Assembly (NCBI GenBank): GCA_031277445.1
Contig: JAITMH010000128.1
Span: 1 to 16,333 of the forward strand
DNA length: 16,333 nucleotides
Direction: 5' to 3'
Source: Burkholderiales bacterium
GTDB lineage: Bacteria; Pseudomonadota; Gammaproteobacteria; Burkholderiales; Casimicrobiaceae
Below are positions 7,007 through 13,830 of the stretch, in pieces. Positions within the stretch are counted from its first letter, which is position 1. Every line of letters starts with the position of its first letter. The position numbers and the translations under genes were made by a program. Under the pieces are notes generated by a model. The model worked only from the letters and a program-made list of their open reading frames with translations. It did not search any database and was not told the DNA's origin.

Positions 7007-8773
7007 ATGCCGCCGCCTAAAAAAATAACCGTCGACAGTTGGATGCTTTACAAGCGCTTGCTTGGGTATTTGCGCGGTTACTGGAAAGTGTTTGCGGTAT
7101 CGTTGCTGGCGATGACCATCGCTGCGGCAACTGAACCGGCTTTTGTGGCGCTGATGAAGCCGTTGGTCGATGGCGGTCTTGTCGGCAAAGACCCCGCGAC
7201 GATGGTGTGGGTGCCGCTGGCGATTATCGGCCTCTTTCTGTTGCGCGGGGTGTCGAGTTTCGTCAACGAATACGCGACGAGTTGGTTGTCCGGGCATCTG
7301 GTGCAACGGTTGCGCGAGGAAATGTTCAGGCTCTTGCTGCGACTGCCGGTGACGTATTATGAAAATCAGTCGTCGGGGCGAATGGTGTCGCGGGTGATGA
7401 ACGATGTGAACCAGATCACCGAAGCCGGTTTCAACGTGATAACCATTACCGTCAAGGACGGCCTGACGGTGTTGGGGTTGTTCGGCTTGCTGCTTTACAC
7501 CGACTGGCGATTGACGCTGGTGTGTTTCACCGTATTTCCAACCGTAGCGATCTGCATCCAGTACATCAGCCGCCGGTTGCGCGGACTGTCACGCGAAAGT
7601 CAGAAACAAATGGGGCGACTGACGCAAGTGTTAGGAGAAAGTATCGAGTGTCAGCGCGTGGTCAAAATTTACAGCGGCGAAACGTATGAAACCGGACGTT
7701 TTTCCGAGGGCGCCAAAGCGATTCGCCAGAACCTTGTTAAACAACGGGCAACATCGGCGATCAACACCGGCGTCACGCAACTGATCATTGCTTGCGCGTT
7801 GGCGGCGGTGTTGTATTACGCGGGCGTTTTGGCGCGGCAGGACGCACTGACGCCGGGCGGTTTTGTCACGTTCGTGACGGCGATGATGATGGTGTTCGCG
7901 CCGATCAAACGCATCACCAACGTGACGCTTTCGCTGCAACGCGGGCTGGCTGCCGCCGAGAGCGTTTTTTCATTCCTCGACGAAGCACCGGAACCGGATT
8001 ACGGAACACGCGTGTTGAGCGAAATACAAGGAACGCTGTCTTTCCGAAACGTGAGTTTCCGCTATGCGCGAGCAGAAAGTGACGCATTGTCCGGCATTAC
8101 GCTGAACATTGAATCGGGGGAAACGCTGGCGCTGGTGGGGCCGTCGGGCGGCGGAAAAACGACGCTGGTCAGTCTGATCCCGCGATTTTATGTTCCGCAG
8201 TCGGGAGAAGTTCTGCTTGACGGAATACCGCTCAACGATATTACGCTGGGCAGTTTGCGCGCACAAATTGCATTGGTGAGTCAGGATGTCGTGTTGCTTA
8301 ACGACAGTGTGGCCGCGAACATTGCTTACGGGCGACAGGAAGCGACCGACCACGAAGCCATTGTTGAAGCAGCGCGGGCGGCCAATGCGCTTGATTTCAT
8401 CGAAGCGATGCCGGAAGGTTTCGATACGCTGATCGGCGAGAAAGGCGTGCGCTTGTCGGGCGGGCAGCGGCAACGTCTGGCCATTGCGCGGGCCTTGCTC
8501 AAGAACGCGCCGATTTTGATATTGGACGAAGCCACCAGCGCACTCGATACGCAATCCGAACGGCTGGTGCAGGCGGCGCTGGAAAATCTGATGAAGAACA
8601 GGACGACGATAGTGATCGCGCACCGCTTGTCAACCATCGAGAACGCCGACCGGATCGCGGTCATGGAACGCGGTCGGATCATCGAATTGGGAACGCATCG
8701 TGTTTTGTTGGCGCAGCAAGGCGTTTATGCGCGGTTGCATCACTTGCAGTTTCACGAGGAATCATCCGTTTGA
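7007..8773 (+). CDS. msbA: MsbA-type lipid A/LPS ABC exporter
   Basis: 588 aa, the usual size for MsbA half-transporters. Residues about 1-320 are the membrane domain with six expected helices. The nucleotide-binding domain has Walker A GPSGGGKTT at 378-386, signature LSGGQ at 483-487, Walker B with Asp507 and Glu508 (ILILDEATSALD), and switch His539 (AHRLSTI). The N-terminal sequence (YKRLLGYLRGYWKVF) and MKPLVDGG are MsbA-like. It acts as a homodimer that flips lipid A-core across the inner membrane using ATP. The next gene, a glycosyltransferase, starts 5 bp downstream and opens an LPS operon, which supports MsbA over a multidrug exporter. No clear Shine-Dalgarno precedes the ATG at 7007; an internal ATG at 7043 is an alternative start. 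Confidence 0.92.
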   Translation: MPPPKKITVDSWMLYKRLLGYLRGYWKVFAVSLLAMTIAAATEPAFVALMKPLVDGGLVGKDPATMVWVPLAIIGLFLLRGVSSFVNEYATSWLSGHLVQRLREEMFRLLLRLPVTYYENQSSGRMVSRVMNDVNQITEAGFNVITITVKDGLTVLGLFGLLLYTDWRLTLVCFTVFPTVAICIQYISRRLRGLSRESQKQMGRLTQVLGESIECQRVVKIYSGETYETGRFSEGAKAIRQNLVKQRATSAINTGVTQLIIACALAAVLYYAGVLARQDALTPGGFVTFVTAMMMVFAPIKRITNVTLSLQRGLAAAESVFSFLDEAPEPDYGTRVLSEIQGTLSFRNVSFRYARAESDALSGITLNIESGETLALVGPSGGGKTTLVSLIPRFYVPQSGEVLLDGIPLNDITLGSLRAQIALVSQDVVLLNDSVAANIAYGRQEATDHEAIVEAARAANALDFIEAMPEGFDTLIGEKGVRLSGGQRQRLAIARALLKNAPILILDEATSALDTQSERLVQAALENLMKNRTTIVIAHRLSTIENADRIAVMERGRIIELGTHRVLLAQQGVYARLHHLQFHEESSV

Positions 8774-8778
8774 AATGA

Positions 8779-9738
8779 ATGTCTGACAACAAACAAATGA
8801 AACCTCAACTTTCCCTCCTTCTGGTAGCGCACAATCAGGCGGCGTATCTTCCCGAAACGCTGGCGTCGCTTCGTGCGCAGACGGTCGGGATGGACCCTCT
8901 TGAAGTGGTATTGATCGACGACGCTTCGACGGACGCGACAGGCGAACAAATCGACGCTTTTTCCAAAGAGTACGCATGCGTCAAAGTTCGCCATGTTTCA
9001 TTTCGCAACGTCGGTAAAACGCGCAACGCAGCATTGGATTTGGCGACAGCGCCTTATCTGATGTTTGTTGACGGCGACGACGTGTTGGCGCCCAATGCTT
9101 GCGAACTTCTGCTGAAAGCCGCTCAGGAACAATCGGCTGAAATGGTGGTGACGCCGTTGCGCCGCTTTCGCGGGGCGTTGACGCCGCAGCGAGTGGAAAC
9201 AGCCGCTTTTTCTCCTGTCGCGGTGACCACCTTTTGGGAAGAATTGCTGCGACGCCGACGTTACATGGGGCATTTGACCGGCTGTCTTTTCTCCCGCCGG
9301 TTGTTCGAGGCGCTGCGTTTTCCGGAGATGAGCAGCTACGAAGATATTTTCATCGCTCCCGACCTTCTTAACCAGTCGCCGCGTATTCTGGTTTCGAATG
9401 CGTCGATTTATTTCTATCGTCAGCATGAAAAAAGTCTTTCTACCGCGTTGAATGATGCCAAAGCGAAAATCATGTTGTCGGTGCTTGACAAATTGAAGAA
9501 GAATGTTAAAAGCGCTTACCAGCAACGTCTTTTCGAAGCGCGGTGCGTGAAACAGTGCCGTATTTTGCTGGACAACGTAAAAGATTTAAGCGAGGACAGC
9601 CGAAAAGACATTGAGTCTCTCATGAGAGCGATTCCGCCGCTTGCTTTTTTAGTGTCGCCGTATGTTGGCGTTAGCCACAAACGCCTGTTTTTGCAGAACA
9701 GAAAAGAATTGCGCCAGCGGAAACAGCATGAAACATAG
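8779..9738 (+). CDS. Family 2 glycosyltransferase (GT-A fold)
   Basis: 319 aa. The N-terminal half is a typical GT2 domain: LSLLLVAHNQAAYLPETLASL at about 11-31 (after the start MSDNKQMKPQ), VVLIDDASTDAT around 44-55 with the nucleotide-binding Asp pair, RNVGKTRNAALD around 76-87, and the DxD-type VDGDD near 97-101 that binds metal and sugar nucleotide. SSYEDIFIAPDL near 194-205 provides the likely acidic acceptor-site residues. The C-terminal 100 residues are basic and helical and may contact the membrane. Its start is 5 bp after the msbA stop and it overlaps the O-antigen ligase by 11 bp. Inferred role: adds a sugar to LPS core or O-antigen; donor and acceptor unknown. The ATG at 8797 (Met7) is an alternative start. 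Confidence 0.88.
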   Translation: MSDNKQMKPQLSLLLVAHNQAAYLPETLASLRAQTVGMDPLEVVLIDDASTDATGEQIDAFSKEYACVKVRHVSFRNVGKTRNAALDLATAPYLMFVDGDDVLAPNACELLLKAAQEQSAEMVVTPLRRFRGALTPQRVETAAFSPVAVTTFWEELLRRRRYMGHLTGCLFSRRLFEALRFPEMSSYEDIFIAPDLLNQSPRILVSNASIYFYRQHEKSLSTALNDAKAKIMLSVLDKLKKNVKSAYQQRLFEARCVKQCRILLDNVKDLSEDSRKDIESLMRAIPPLAFLVSPYVGVSHKRLFLQNRKELRQRKQHET

Positions 9739-10975
9739 CGGCAGCCCGAAAGAAGGCACGACAAAAACGCTTTGGGTGGAATGGATCGTTTATGGCCTGT
9801 CTCTGACCGTTTTGTTATTGGCCATACCGTTTCCGGCTGAGGCTCGCAAGATTTTTTATTTTACGTGCGGATTGGCCGGGATCGGATGGGCGCTGGACAG
9901 AAGGCGCCCTGACAACGGTGTGCTTTTTCTGCTGGCGGCGCTGGCTTTCTTTGCGCTTTACCGGGGTATTCATACGATTATAGAAATCAAGACTTTCTTA
10001 CCTGAAACGAATGCCTCACAGGTATATCTATGGACAGCTAGCCGATTTTTGATGGGACTTCTGTTGATAGGGTACTTGTCAACACGGTGCCCTTCTTTTC
10101 ATGAGCGCTGGTTTCGCATAGTGAGTGCGACGCTGATGCTCAGCCTTGTTGTTGCCGTTGGTAATGAGTTAATACTGGGAGAAGGCAGAATCGAGCGAAC
10201 ACGATGGGCGACAATACTTGCTTATGAAGTGGTTGCTGTGTGTTTTGCATACATTGGTTTACAACTCACGCGGCAAATCAACGAAAGAAAACACTGGGGA
10301 GCGTTGACCTGCGTCAGCTTGCTGGCGTTGGGCATTGTTTTGTGGACGGGAACGCGAACAGCGCTGCTTTGTTTTTTTATCGGCGGTGCATTGTTGCTGG
10401 TCTTGAGCGAACGCGCCCGCAAGTGGAAGGTGTTGGGCGCTGCTTCACTGTTGATGGCGGTTGTGTTAGTTGGTTCTTATCCCTATCTGGTCAAACCGCG
10501 CTTGATGGAGGCTTACACCGATATTACCCAGTATGTTTCGGGAGAAAATCGGGCGACTTCACTCGGAACCCGCTTTGAGTTGTGGCGGGGAAGCGTGATG
10601 GCGCTGAAGCAGACGCCGTTGTGGGGTGGCGGTTATCAAAAGCGTTCGGATGTTCTCAGCGATGCAATCGAGCAGCATCACTTGGATTCTGTTGCGCTGC
10701 ACTACGGCAACAAGGTTCATATGCACAATGATCTGCTTGAAGAACTGTCGTTGCGAGGTCTCATTGGAGGGGCATTGTTATTGTTAGTATATTCTGCAGT
10801 AGCTGTTCTGGGCTGGCGTGCCAGACCAAAAAACCTGGCGTTGCTGGGGGTGCTTTTTGTGTACGTTTTTTCAGGACTGACGGACGCATTGTTTTTCAAC
10901 CGCGAAACAACAATGCTATTCATTATGCTATTGGCCGTTCTCATCAGATCATCGCCGCGACAGGGTGAAACGTGA
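9728..10975 (+). CDS. O-antigen ligase family membrane protein (Wzy_C)
   Basis: 415 aa from the ATG at 9728, which overlaps the glycosyltransferase stop by 11 bp; a longer in-frame start at 9662 lies deep inside that gene and is less likely. About 10-12 membrane segments span residues 15 to 406. The Wzy_C-type signature is present: TGTRTALL at 207-214 (Arg210), a periplasmic loop with SLGTRFELWRGSVMALKQTP at 278-297 followed by LWGGGY, and HMHNDLLEELSLRGLIGG at 331-348. In WaaL-type ligases such Arg and His residues act in joining the undecaprenyl-linked O-antigen to lipid A-core in the periplasm. O-antigen polymerases (Wzy) share this domain, so ligase and polymerase cannot be separated from sequence alone. 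Position between two glycosyltransferases and after msbA fits LPS assembly. Confidence 0.85.
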   Translation: MKHSGSPKEGTTKTLWVEWIVYGLSLTVLLLAIPFPAEARKIFYFTCGLAGIGWALDRRRPDNGVLFLLAALAFFALYRGIHTIIEIKTFLPETNASQVYLWTASRFLMGLLLIGYLSTRCPSFHERWFRIVSATLMLSLVVAVGNELILGEGRIERTRWATILAYEVVAVCFAYIGLQLTRQINERKHWGALTCVSLLALGIVLWTGTRTALLCFFIGGALLLVLSERARKWKVLGAASLLMAVVLVGSYPYLVKPRLMEAYTDITQYVSGENRATSLGTRFELWRGSVMALKQTPLWGGGYQKRSDVLSDAIEQHHLDSVALHYGNKVHMHNDLLEELSLRGLIGGALLLLVYSAVAVLGWRARPKNLALLGVLFVYVFSGLTDALFFNRETTMLFIMLLAVLIRSSPRQGET

Positions 10976-12228
10976 ACGAGAACAAAAATTCTGGAACAGG
11001 CGCGGAAACGCAAACGCCACGACGTCTTTTGCATCTTGTCAACGTGCGAACGGTTGGCGGTGTCGAGCGAATATTTGCCGATTTCCTGGCGCATCCGCCA
11101 CCGTTCCCGGCGCAACATTTTACGGTTGCCGATCATGGCACTGTTGCGCCGACGCTTGCGCCTGCGATTCTTCGTCACTCGCAAATTTATGGGATCAATG
11201 CTTTTTCAGGGCTTCCTTTGCCGCGACGACCAAGGGCATTACGTGCCGCCAACCGTGAACGGCTGATCCGAAAAATAAAGCCTGATTTGATTTTAATCTG
11301 GAACCAGTTCATCGACGTTCGGACATTTTCGCAAGACCGTCGCTGGCCATGTCCGGCGCTGCATTACGAACATGGCGGTGCCTGGTACAAACAAACGCCT
11401 GCATTGGCGGAGGCGCTTTTTCGGCGTATCGACGGCGTGATCGCCGTATCGCAGGCGGCCAGACGGATACTGCAACTGAAATATCAGATGACGCAACCGG
11501 TGGACGTGTGCTTGAACGCATTGTGTCCCGGTGTGTTGTCCGCCAAGGGCGCCACAGAACCGCGCACATTGAAAAACGACCGACCATTGGTGTTGGGAGG
11601 CGCCGGTCGGCTGGTGCCGGTGAAATGTTTCGGCTTGTTGGTATTAACCGTTAAAGCACTGCGCGCACGCGGCGTTGATGCTTGCGCCGTTATCGCCGGA
11701 ACGGGATCGGAACGGGCAACGCTTGAGGCGTTGATCGCAAAACAGGGGTTACAGGGGAAAGTTCGACTGGTCGGTTTGCTCGATGACATGTCGCGCTTTT
11801 ATCAAGAGATTGATGTTTATATCAGCGCGTCGATGCGCGAACCGTTCGGGTTAACCTGTATCGAAGCGGCGGCCTGGGGCGTGCCGGTGATCGCTGCGGC
11901 CATTGATGGTTTGCCGGAAGCGGTGCGCGATGGCGTGACAGGAATGTGCATCACGCCGACCTTGTCGCATGAAGCGTACCATGCGATGACGCAAGCGCCG
12001 ATAGATCCTTCACCGCTTGTTTACTGGCCGGACAAAGACCATCTGGCGCCGCCGAAAATGCTCGATCCGGAGATATTGGCGGATGCGGTTTTGCGGTTGA
12101 CGGGCGACCCTGATCATTACCGGCAAATGAGCGCACAGGCCATTGCCGACGTTGCGGCGCGTGGCGATTTCAGCGCATTGTGTGACGACCTCTATCGGGT
12201 CATGGCGCGTTATCTTGATCGTGCGTAA
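10972..12228 (+). CDS. Family 4 glycosyltransferase (GT-B fold), LPS-related
   Basis: 418 aa starting at GTG 10972, which overlaps the ligase stop as GTGA (4 bp), a sign of translational coupling. The N-terminal half holds NVRTVGGVERIFADFL, the usual GT4 glycine-rich acceptor-side start. The C-terminal domain has LVLGGAGRLVPVKCFGLLV (about 206-224), AVIAGTGSE, VRLVGLLDDM and the EX7E motif EPFGLTCIE at 290-298 (Glu290, Glu298) that holds the donor nucleotide sugar. Known relatives (WaaG, other GT4 enzymes) are retaining cytoplasmic transferases acting on LPS core or O-antigen. The sugar is unknown. This is the last gene of the msbA operon and is followed by a hairpin terminator. Confidence 0.9.
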   Translation: MNENKNSGTGAETQTPRRLLHLVNVRTVGGVERIFADFLAHPPPFPAQHFTVADHGTVAPTLAPAILRHSQIYGINAFSGLPLPRRPRALRAANRERLIRKIKPDLILIWNQFIDVRTFSQDRRWPCPALHYEHGGAWYKQTPALAEALFRRIDGVIAVSQAARRILQLKYQMTQPVDVCLNALCPGVLSAKGATEPRTLKNDRPLVLGGAGRLVPVKCFGLLVLTVKALRARGVDACAVIAGTGSERATLEALIAKQGLQGKVRLVGLLDDMSRFYQEIDVYISASMREPFGLTCIEAAAWGVPVIAAAIDGLPEAVRDGVTGMCITPTLSHEAYHAMTQAPIDPSPLVYWPDKDHLAPPKMLDPEILADAVLRLTGDPDHYRQMSAQAIADVAARGDFSALCDDLYRVMARYLDRA

Positions 12229-12253
12229 CGAGAGACGCGGCGCAAGAAAACGA

Positions 12254-12308
12254 AAAGGGTTACGTTATCTTCCGAAATTCTATTCAGATACACGTAACCC
12301 TTTGATTT
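12254..12308 (+). terminator. Long hairpin terminator after the LPS operon
   Basis: AAAGGGTTACGT (12254-12265) pairs with ACGTAACCCTTT (12292-12303). The stem continues as TATCT (12266-12270) with AGATA (12286-12290), leaving one bulged C at 12291 and a 15-nt loop. A GATTTTT tract follows on the plus strand. It lies 25 bp after the GT4 stop codon and just before the tRNA-His fragment, so it closes the operon at the chromosome-element border. Confidence 0.75.
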
Positions 12309-12309
12309 T

Positions 12310-12356
12310 TGGGGTGGCTGATGGGGCTCGAACCCACGACAACCGGAATCACAATC
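12310..12356 (-). pseudogene. 3' half of tRNA-His (GTG), element attachment site (att)
   Basis: Read on the minus strand, the sequence has the tRNA-His anticodon loop TTGTGAT (anticodon GTG), the 3' anticodon stem TCCGG, the T arm GTGGG-TTCGAGC-CCCAT, the 3' acceptor strand CAGCCAC, discriminator C and CCA (12310-12312). Upstream of the anticodon loop the pairing with TCCGG fails after two bases and the D arm and 5' acceptor strand are absent. The C at position 73 is characteristic of tRNA-His. A tRNA gene cut at the anticodon stem-loop is the classic att duplicate left by tyrosine integrases. The orientation puts the inserted DNA on the right, with the complete tRNA-His expected at the far end. 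Confidence 0.88.
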
Positions 12357-12661
12357 GGCAAAAGTTGCGTTAAGTTGTTGATTGGTAAGTAAATTTACGG
12401 TTAGTTTAGTGCAGTTAAAAACAGTTTATAAACATTAGTTTAGCGCATTTTAACGAAGTTAGGAAAAGTGGGGTGCTGTACCGCTACTGCACCGGAAAAG
12501 CGGAAAATAAATCTGCTCCGGCTTTGGTGGGTAGAAGTGAAATGGCTGATGCACTTTTAACGCGATTACAGCCTCTCAGGGGCGATTAAAGCACGAAGGG
12601 TAGGTCAAGGTATCAGGCAAACGCTTCAACGGACTTAAAACGCCCAGAGGTGTTCAAAAAT
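12357..12661. other. Non-coding att-proximal arm with direct repeats
   Basis: This 305-bp stretch holds no convincing gene. TTAGTTTAGTGC (12401-12412) and TTAGTTTAGCGC (12435-12446) are 11/12 identical direct repeats, 34 bp apart start to start, about three helical turns. Such repeats beside an att core could be integrase arm-type or excisionase sites. A small GGTGC/GCACC hairpin lies at about 12472-12493. A 15-base sequence at 12512-12526 recurs exactly at 13612-13626. Confidence 0.5.
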
Positions 12662-12748
12662 GCTTCGCGGCATGTCGTCGGGCGGGATGACCGCCCGACC
12701 GCCTGATCGGCGGCAAGCGACACATGCCGCTCGGTGTACAGAGTCATC
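12662..12748 (+). repeat. Left copy of 87-bp inverted repeat with three-way-junction fold
   Basis: It matches the reverse complement of 13675-13761 at 86 of 87 bases (T versus C in CGGTGYACAG). Within it an outer stem GCGGCATGT (12667-12675) pairs with ACATGCCGC (12722-12730). Two inner hairpins sit between: TCGGGCGG/CCGCCCGA (12678-12698, GATGA loop) and CCGCC/GGCGG (12699-12713, TGATC loop). Weaker similarity to the right copy continues inward to about 12775. The repeat could be a mobile-element end, a recombination substrate or a protein-binding cruciform; I do not recognise it. Confidence 0.9.
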
Positions 12749-12874
12749 AGGCAGGCACTGGGGGTCTATAGAGGGAGGACATTGTCGCAGCCATTGCCGA
12801 ATAGTCCACCATGATCGCCTTAACTTACAGGAAACGCCATAAATTTACCGAAAAACACCATAAAATTACCACTT

Positions 12875-12902
12875 TTGACAAAACCAAAAGATCAGGTATC
12901 AT
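12875..12902 (+). promoter_or_regulatory. Sigma-70-type promoter of the small RNA
   Basis: A perfect -35 TTGACA (12875-12880), a 16-bp spacer and -10 TATCAT (12897-12902; five of six consensus bases) predict a transcript starting near 12909. Just upstream lie two near-identical AT-rich repeats, CCATAAATTTACC and CCATAAAATTACC (about 12838-12870), which could act as an UP element or regulator site. No open reading frame of value follows; an intrinsic terminator does, 80 bp on. Confidence 0.75.
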
Positions 12903-12908
12903 GGGGGC

Positions 12909-13013
12909 GCAGCAAAGGCCATCACAACGGCCTGGTAGTTGTGAGTTTTTGGGAACCGCTATGGAGCCAATCCCCACAAAAAACAAAGCGCCCTTCGGGG
13001 CGCTTTGTTTTTT
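12909..13013 (+). ncRNA. Candidate structured small RNA with H-type pseudoknot
   Basis: A strong promoter and a strong terminator bracket about 105 nt with no credible coding content. Stem 1: AGGCC (12916-12920) with GGCCT (12929-12933). Stem 2: TCACAAC (12922-12928), in the loop of stem 1, with GTTGTGA (12938-12944). The crossing loops are 1 nt and 4 nt with no base between the stems, which is textbook H-type pseudoknot geometry. Next comes a hairpin GGGA/TCCC with inner GCT/AGC (12951-12974), then the UUCG terminator hairpin. I do not recognise the family. It converges on the 54- and 131-codon genes on the other strand and could act on them or on element functions. Not a riboswitch for a downstream gene, since none follows on this strand. 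Confidence 0.6.
12978..13013. terminator. Bidirectional intrinsic terminator with UUCG loop
   Basis: CAAAGCGCCC (12984-12993) and GGGCGCTTTG (12998-13007) form a perfect 10-bp stem around TTCG, with an A6 run on the left (12978-12983) and a T6 run on the right (13008-13013). It therefore works in both directions: it ends the small RNA on the plus strand and, 7 bp after the stop codon at 13020, the 131/54-codon operon on the minus strand. Confidence 0.92.
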
Positions 13014-13019
13014 CTTCCT

Positions 13020-13184
13020 TCAAAAAGGATCGTCATCGTTTTCGTGACCCGCAATCGCGCTTACCCATACCGTAAGCGCAATACCCCCACCAATAGCAAA
13101 AACCATCGGCTCTGCCCCTTCGGGTACAAGAAAAAGAGCAACAATAAATCCGACAAGAGCGACGATCCAAAGCACGAGAGCCAT
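13020..13184 (-). CDS. Small membrane protein of unknown function, 54 aa
   Basis: ATG at 13184 with AGGAGA 8 bases upstream, stop TGA at 13020-13022. Two membrane helices are evident: about residues 3-20 (LVLWIVALVGFIVALFLV) and 27-45 (MVFAIGGGIALTVWVSAIA), joined by PEGAEP. The tail GHENDDDPF is acidic. It starts 11 bp after the 131-codon gene and is followed at once by an intrinsic terminator, so the two genes form a complete small operon. The perfect ribosome site, clean two-helix pattern and terminator argue that it is real despite its size. I do not recognise the family. Small paired membrane proteins occur in toxin, holin and immunity systems and as transfer accessory proteins, but nothing here decides between these. 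Confidence 0.72.
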   Translation of the reverse strand: MALVLWIVALVGFIVALFLVPEGAEPMVFAIGGGIALTVWVSAIAGHENDDDPF

Positions 13185-13195
13185 TTCTTTTTCTC

Positions 13196-13591
13196 CTATT
13201 GTGTTCGCGGTAGTTGTTGGAATGCCTCGGCTGAACCGAACAGATTACAGAGATCATGGCTGCGCGGTTGCACATAATCCATAAACACATCAATTAGAAA
13301 CGGCGCGATGGCGAAGAATTTTTGCCTGTCGTCAACCTTGTAGCAGGCTATCGGAAAAAGCGGGTTAGGGGCATCGGTACTAACAAAATGATATCCAAAT
13401 CCGCCGTCACCCATGGACTTGGAGAGTTCTTGCGCCAAGAAAAGAGAAGGAAGAAAAAGCGTATTGGCAGCTTCCTCAGGTGTCCGTATCGGCTCATGAG
13501 AGCCGTTTCGGAATTCGCCGCCCTGCCTCATCTGGTGCTCGATCAGGCTAAGTAATAAGTAGTATAATTTGTTTTCAGTATTCATGTACAT
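13196..13591 (-). CDS. Unrecognised 131-aa protein in the repeat-bounded module
   Basis: Start chosen at 13591, where GAGGAGAG stands 5 bases upstream; a longer in-frame start at 13642 has no such site, and a Met two codons later (13585) is a weaker alternative. The protein begins MYMNTENKLYYLLLSLIEHQ, contains EPIRTPEEAANTLFLPSLFLAQEL, a Gly-rich MGDGGFGYHF, and ends FGSAEAFQQLPRTQ. It has no signal peptide, no membrane segment and no motif known to me; it looks soluble, mixed alpha/beta. It is the first gene of a two-gene operon with the 54-aa membrane protein. The right inverted repeat lies just upstream, so its promoter must be in or next to that repeat. Confidence 0.72.
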   Translation of the reverse strand: MYMNTENKLYYLLLSLIEHQMRQGGEFRNGSHEPIRTPEEAANTLFLPSLFLAQELSKSMGDGGFGYHFVSTDAPNPLFPIACYKVDDRQKFFAIAPFLIDVFMDYVQPRSHDLCNLFGSAEAFQQLPRTQ

Positions 13592-13674
13592 GTGATCTCT
13601 CCTCTTGGTTCTCTGCTCCGGCTTTGTCGAGGTGGTGGGCAAGACTTCCCCTTATAGACTCGCAGCGTCTGCCC

Positions 13675-13761
13675 GATGACTCTGTGCACCGAGCGGCATG
13701 TGTCGCTTGCCGCCGATCAGGCGGTCGGGCGGTCATCCCGCCCGACGACATGCCGCGAAGC
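13675..13761 (-). repeat. Right copy of 87-bp inverted repeat with three-way-junction fold
   Basis: Reverse complement of the left copy with one mismatch, and the same fold: an outer GCGGCATGT/ACATGCCGC stem enclosing two GC-rich hairpins. It lies between the coupling-protein stop (13831) and the 131-codon gene. Both copies read inward in the same sense, as terminal inverted repeats would. No target-site duplication is visible: the bases outside the left copy (CAAAAAT) and outside the right copy (GCTTAGC) differ. Confidence 0.9.
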
Positions 13762-13830
13762 GCTTAGCCTGACAAACGAATTAAAAATTCGGCAGTGAAA
13801 ATCCCAACCAAGATCATGACTAGGTATACC

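Noticed and set aside
12143..12373. 76-codon frame over the GT4 end and tRNA fragment
   Set aside because: It runs through the terminator hairpin and tRNA-His segment. Its GVADGARTHDNRNHN part is the familiar false peptide made by tRNA genes read in reverse.
12811..13047. 78-codon plus-strand frame
   Set aside because: It reads through the promoter, the small RNA and the intrinsic terminator stem; no ribosome site and no protein-like pattern.
12909..13591. Type III toxin-antitoxin (pseudoknot RNA plus nuclease toxin)
   Set aside because: In that type the RNA repeats lie upstream of the toxin on the same strand. Here there is a single pseudoknot and the genes converge on it, and the 131-aa protein shows no toxin motif I know.
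12652..13771. Target-site duplication around the inverted-repeat module
   Set aside because: The bases outside the two copies do not match, so recent transposition is not supported by a duplication.
12357..13830. CRISPR array or integrase gene near the att site
   Set aside because: No regularly spaced repeats with spacers and no reading frame with integrase catalytic residues are present.
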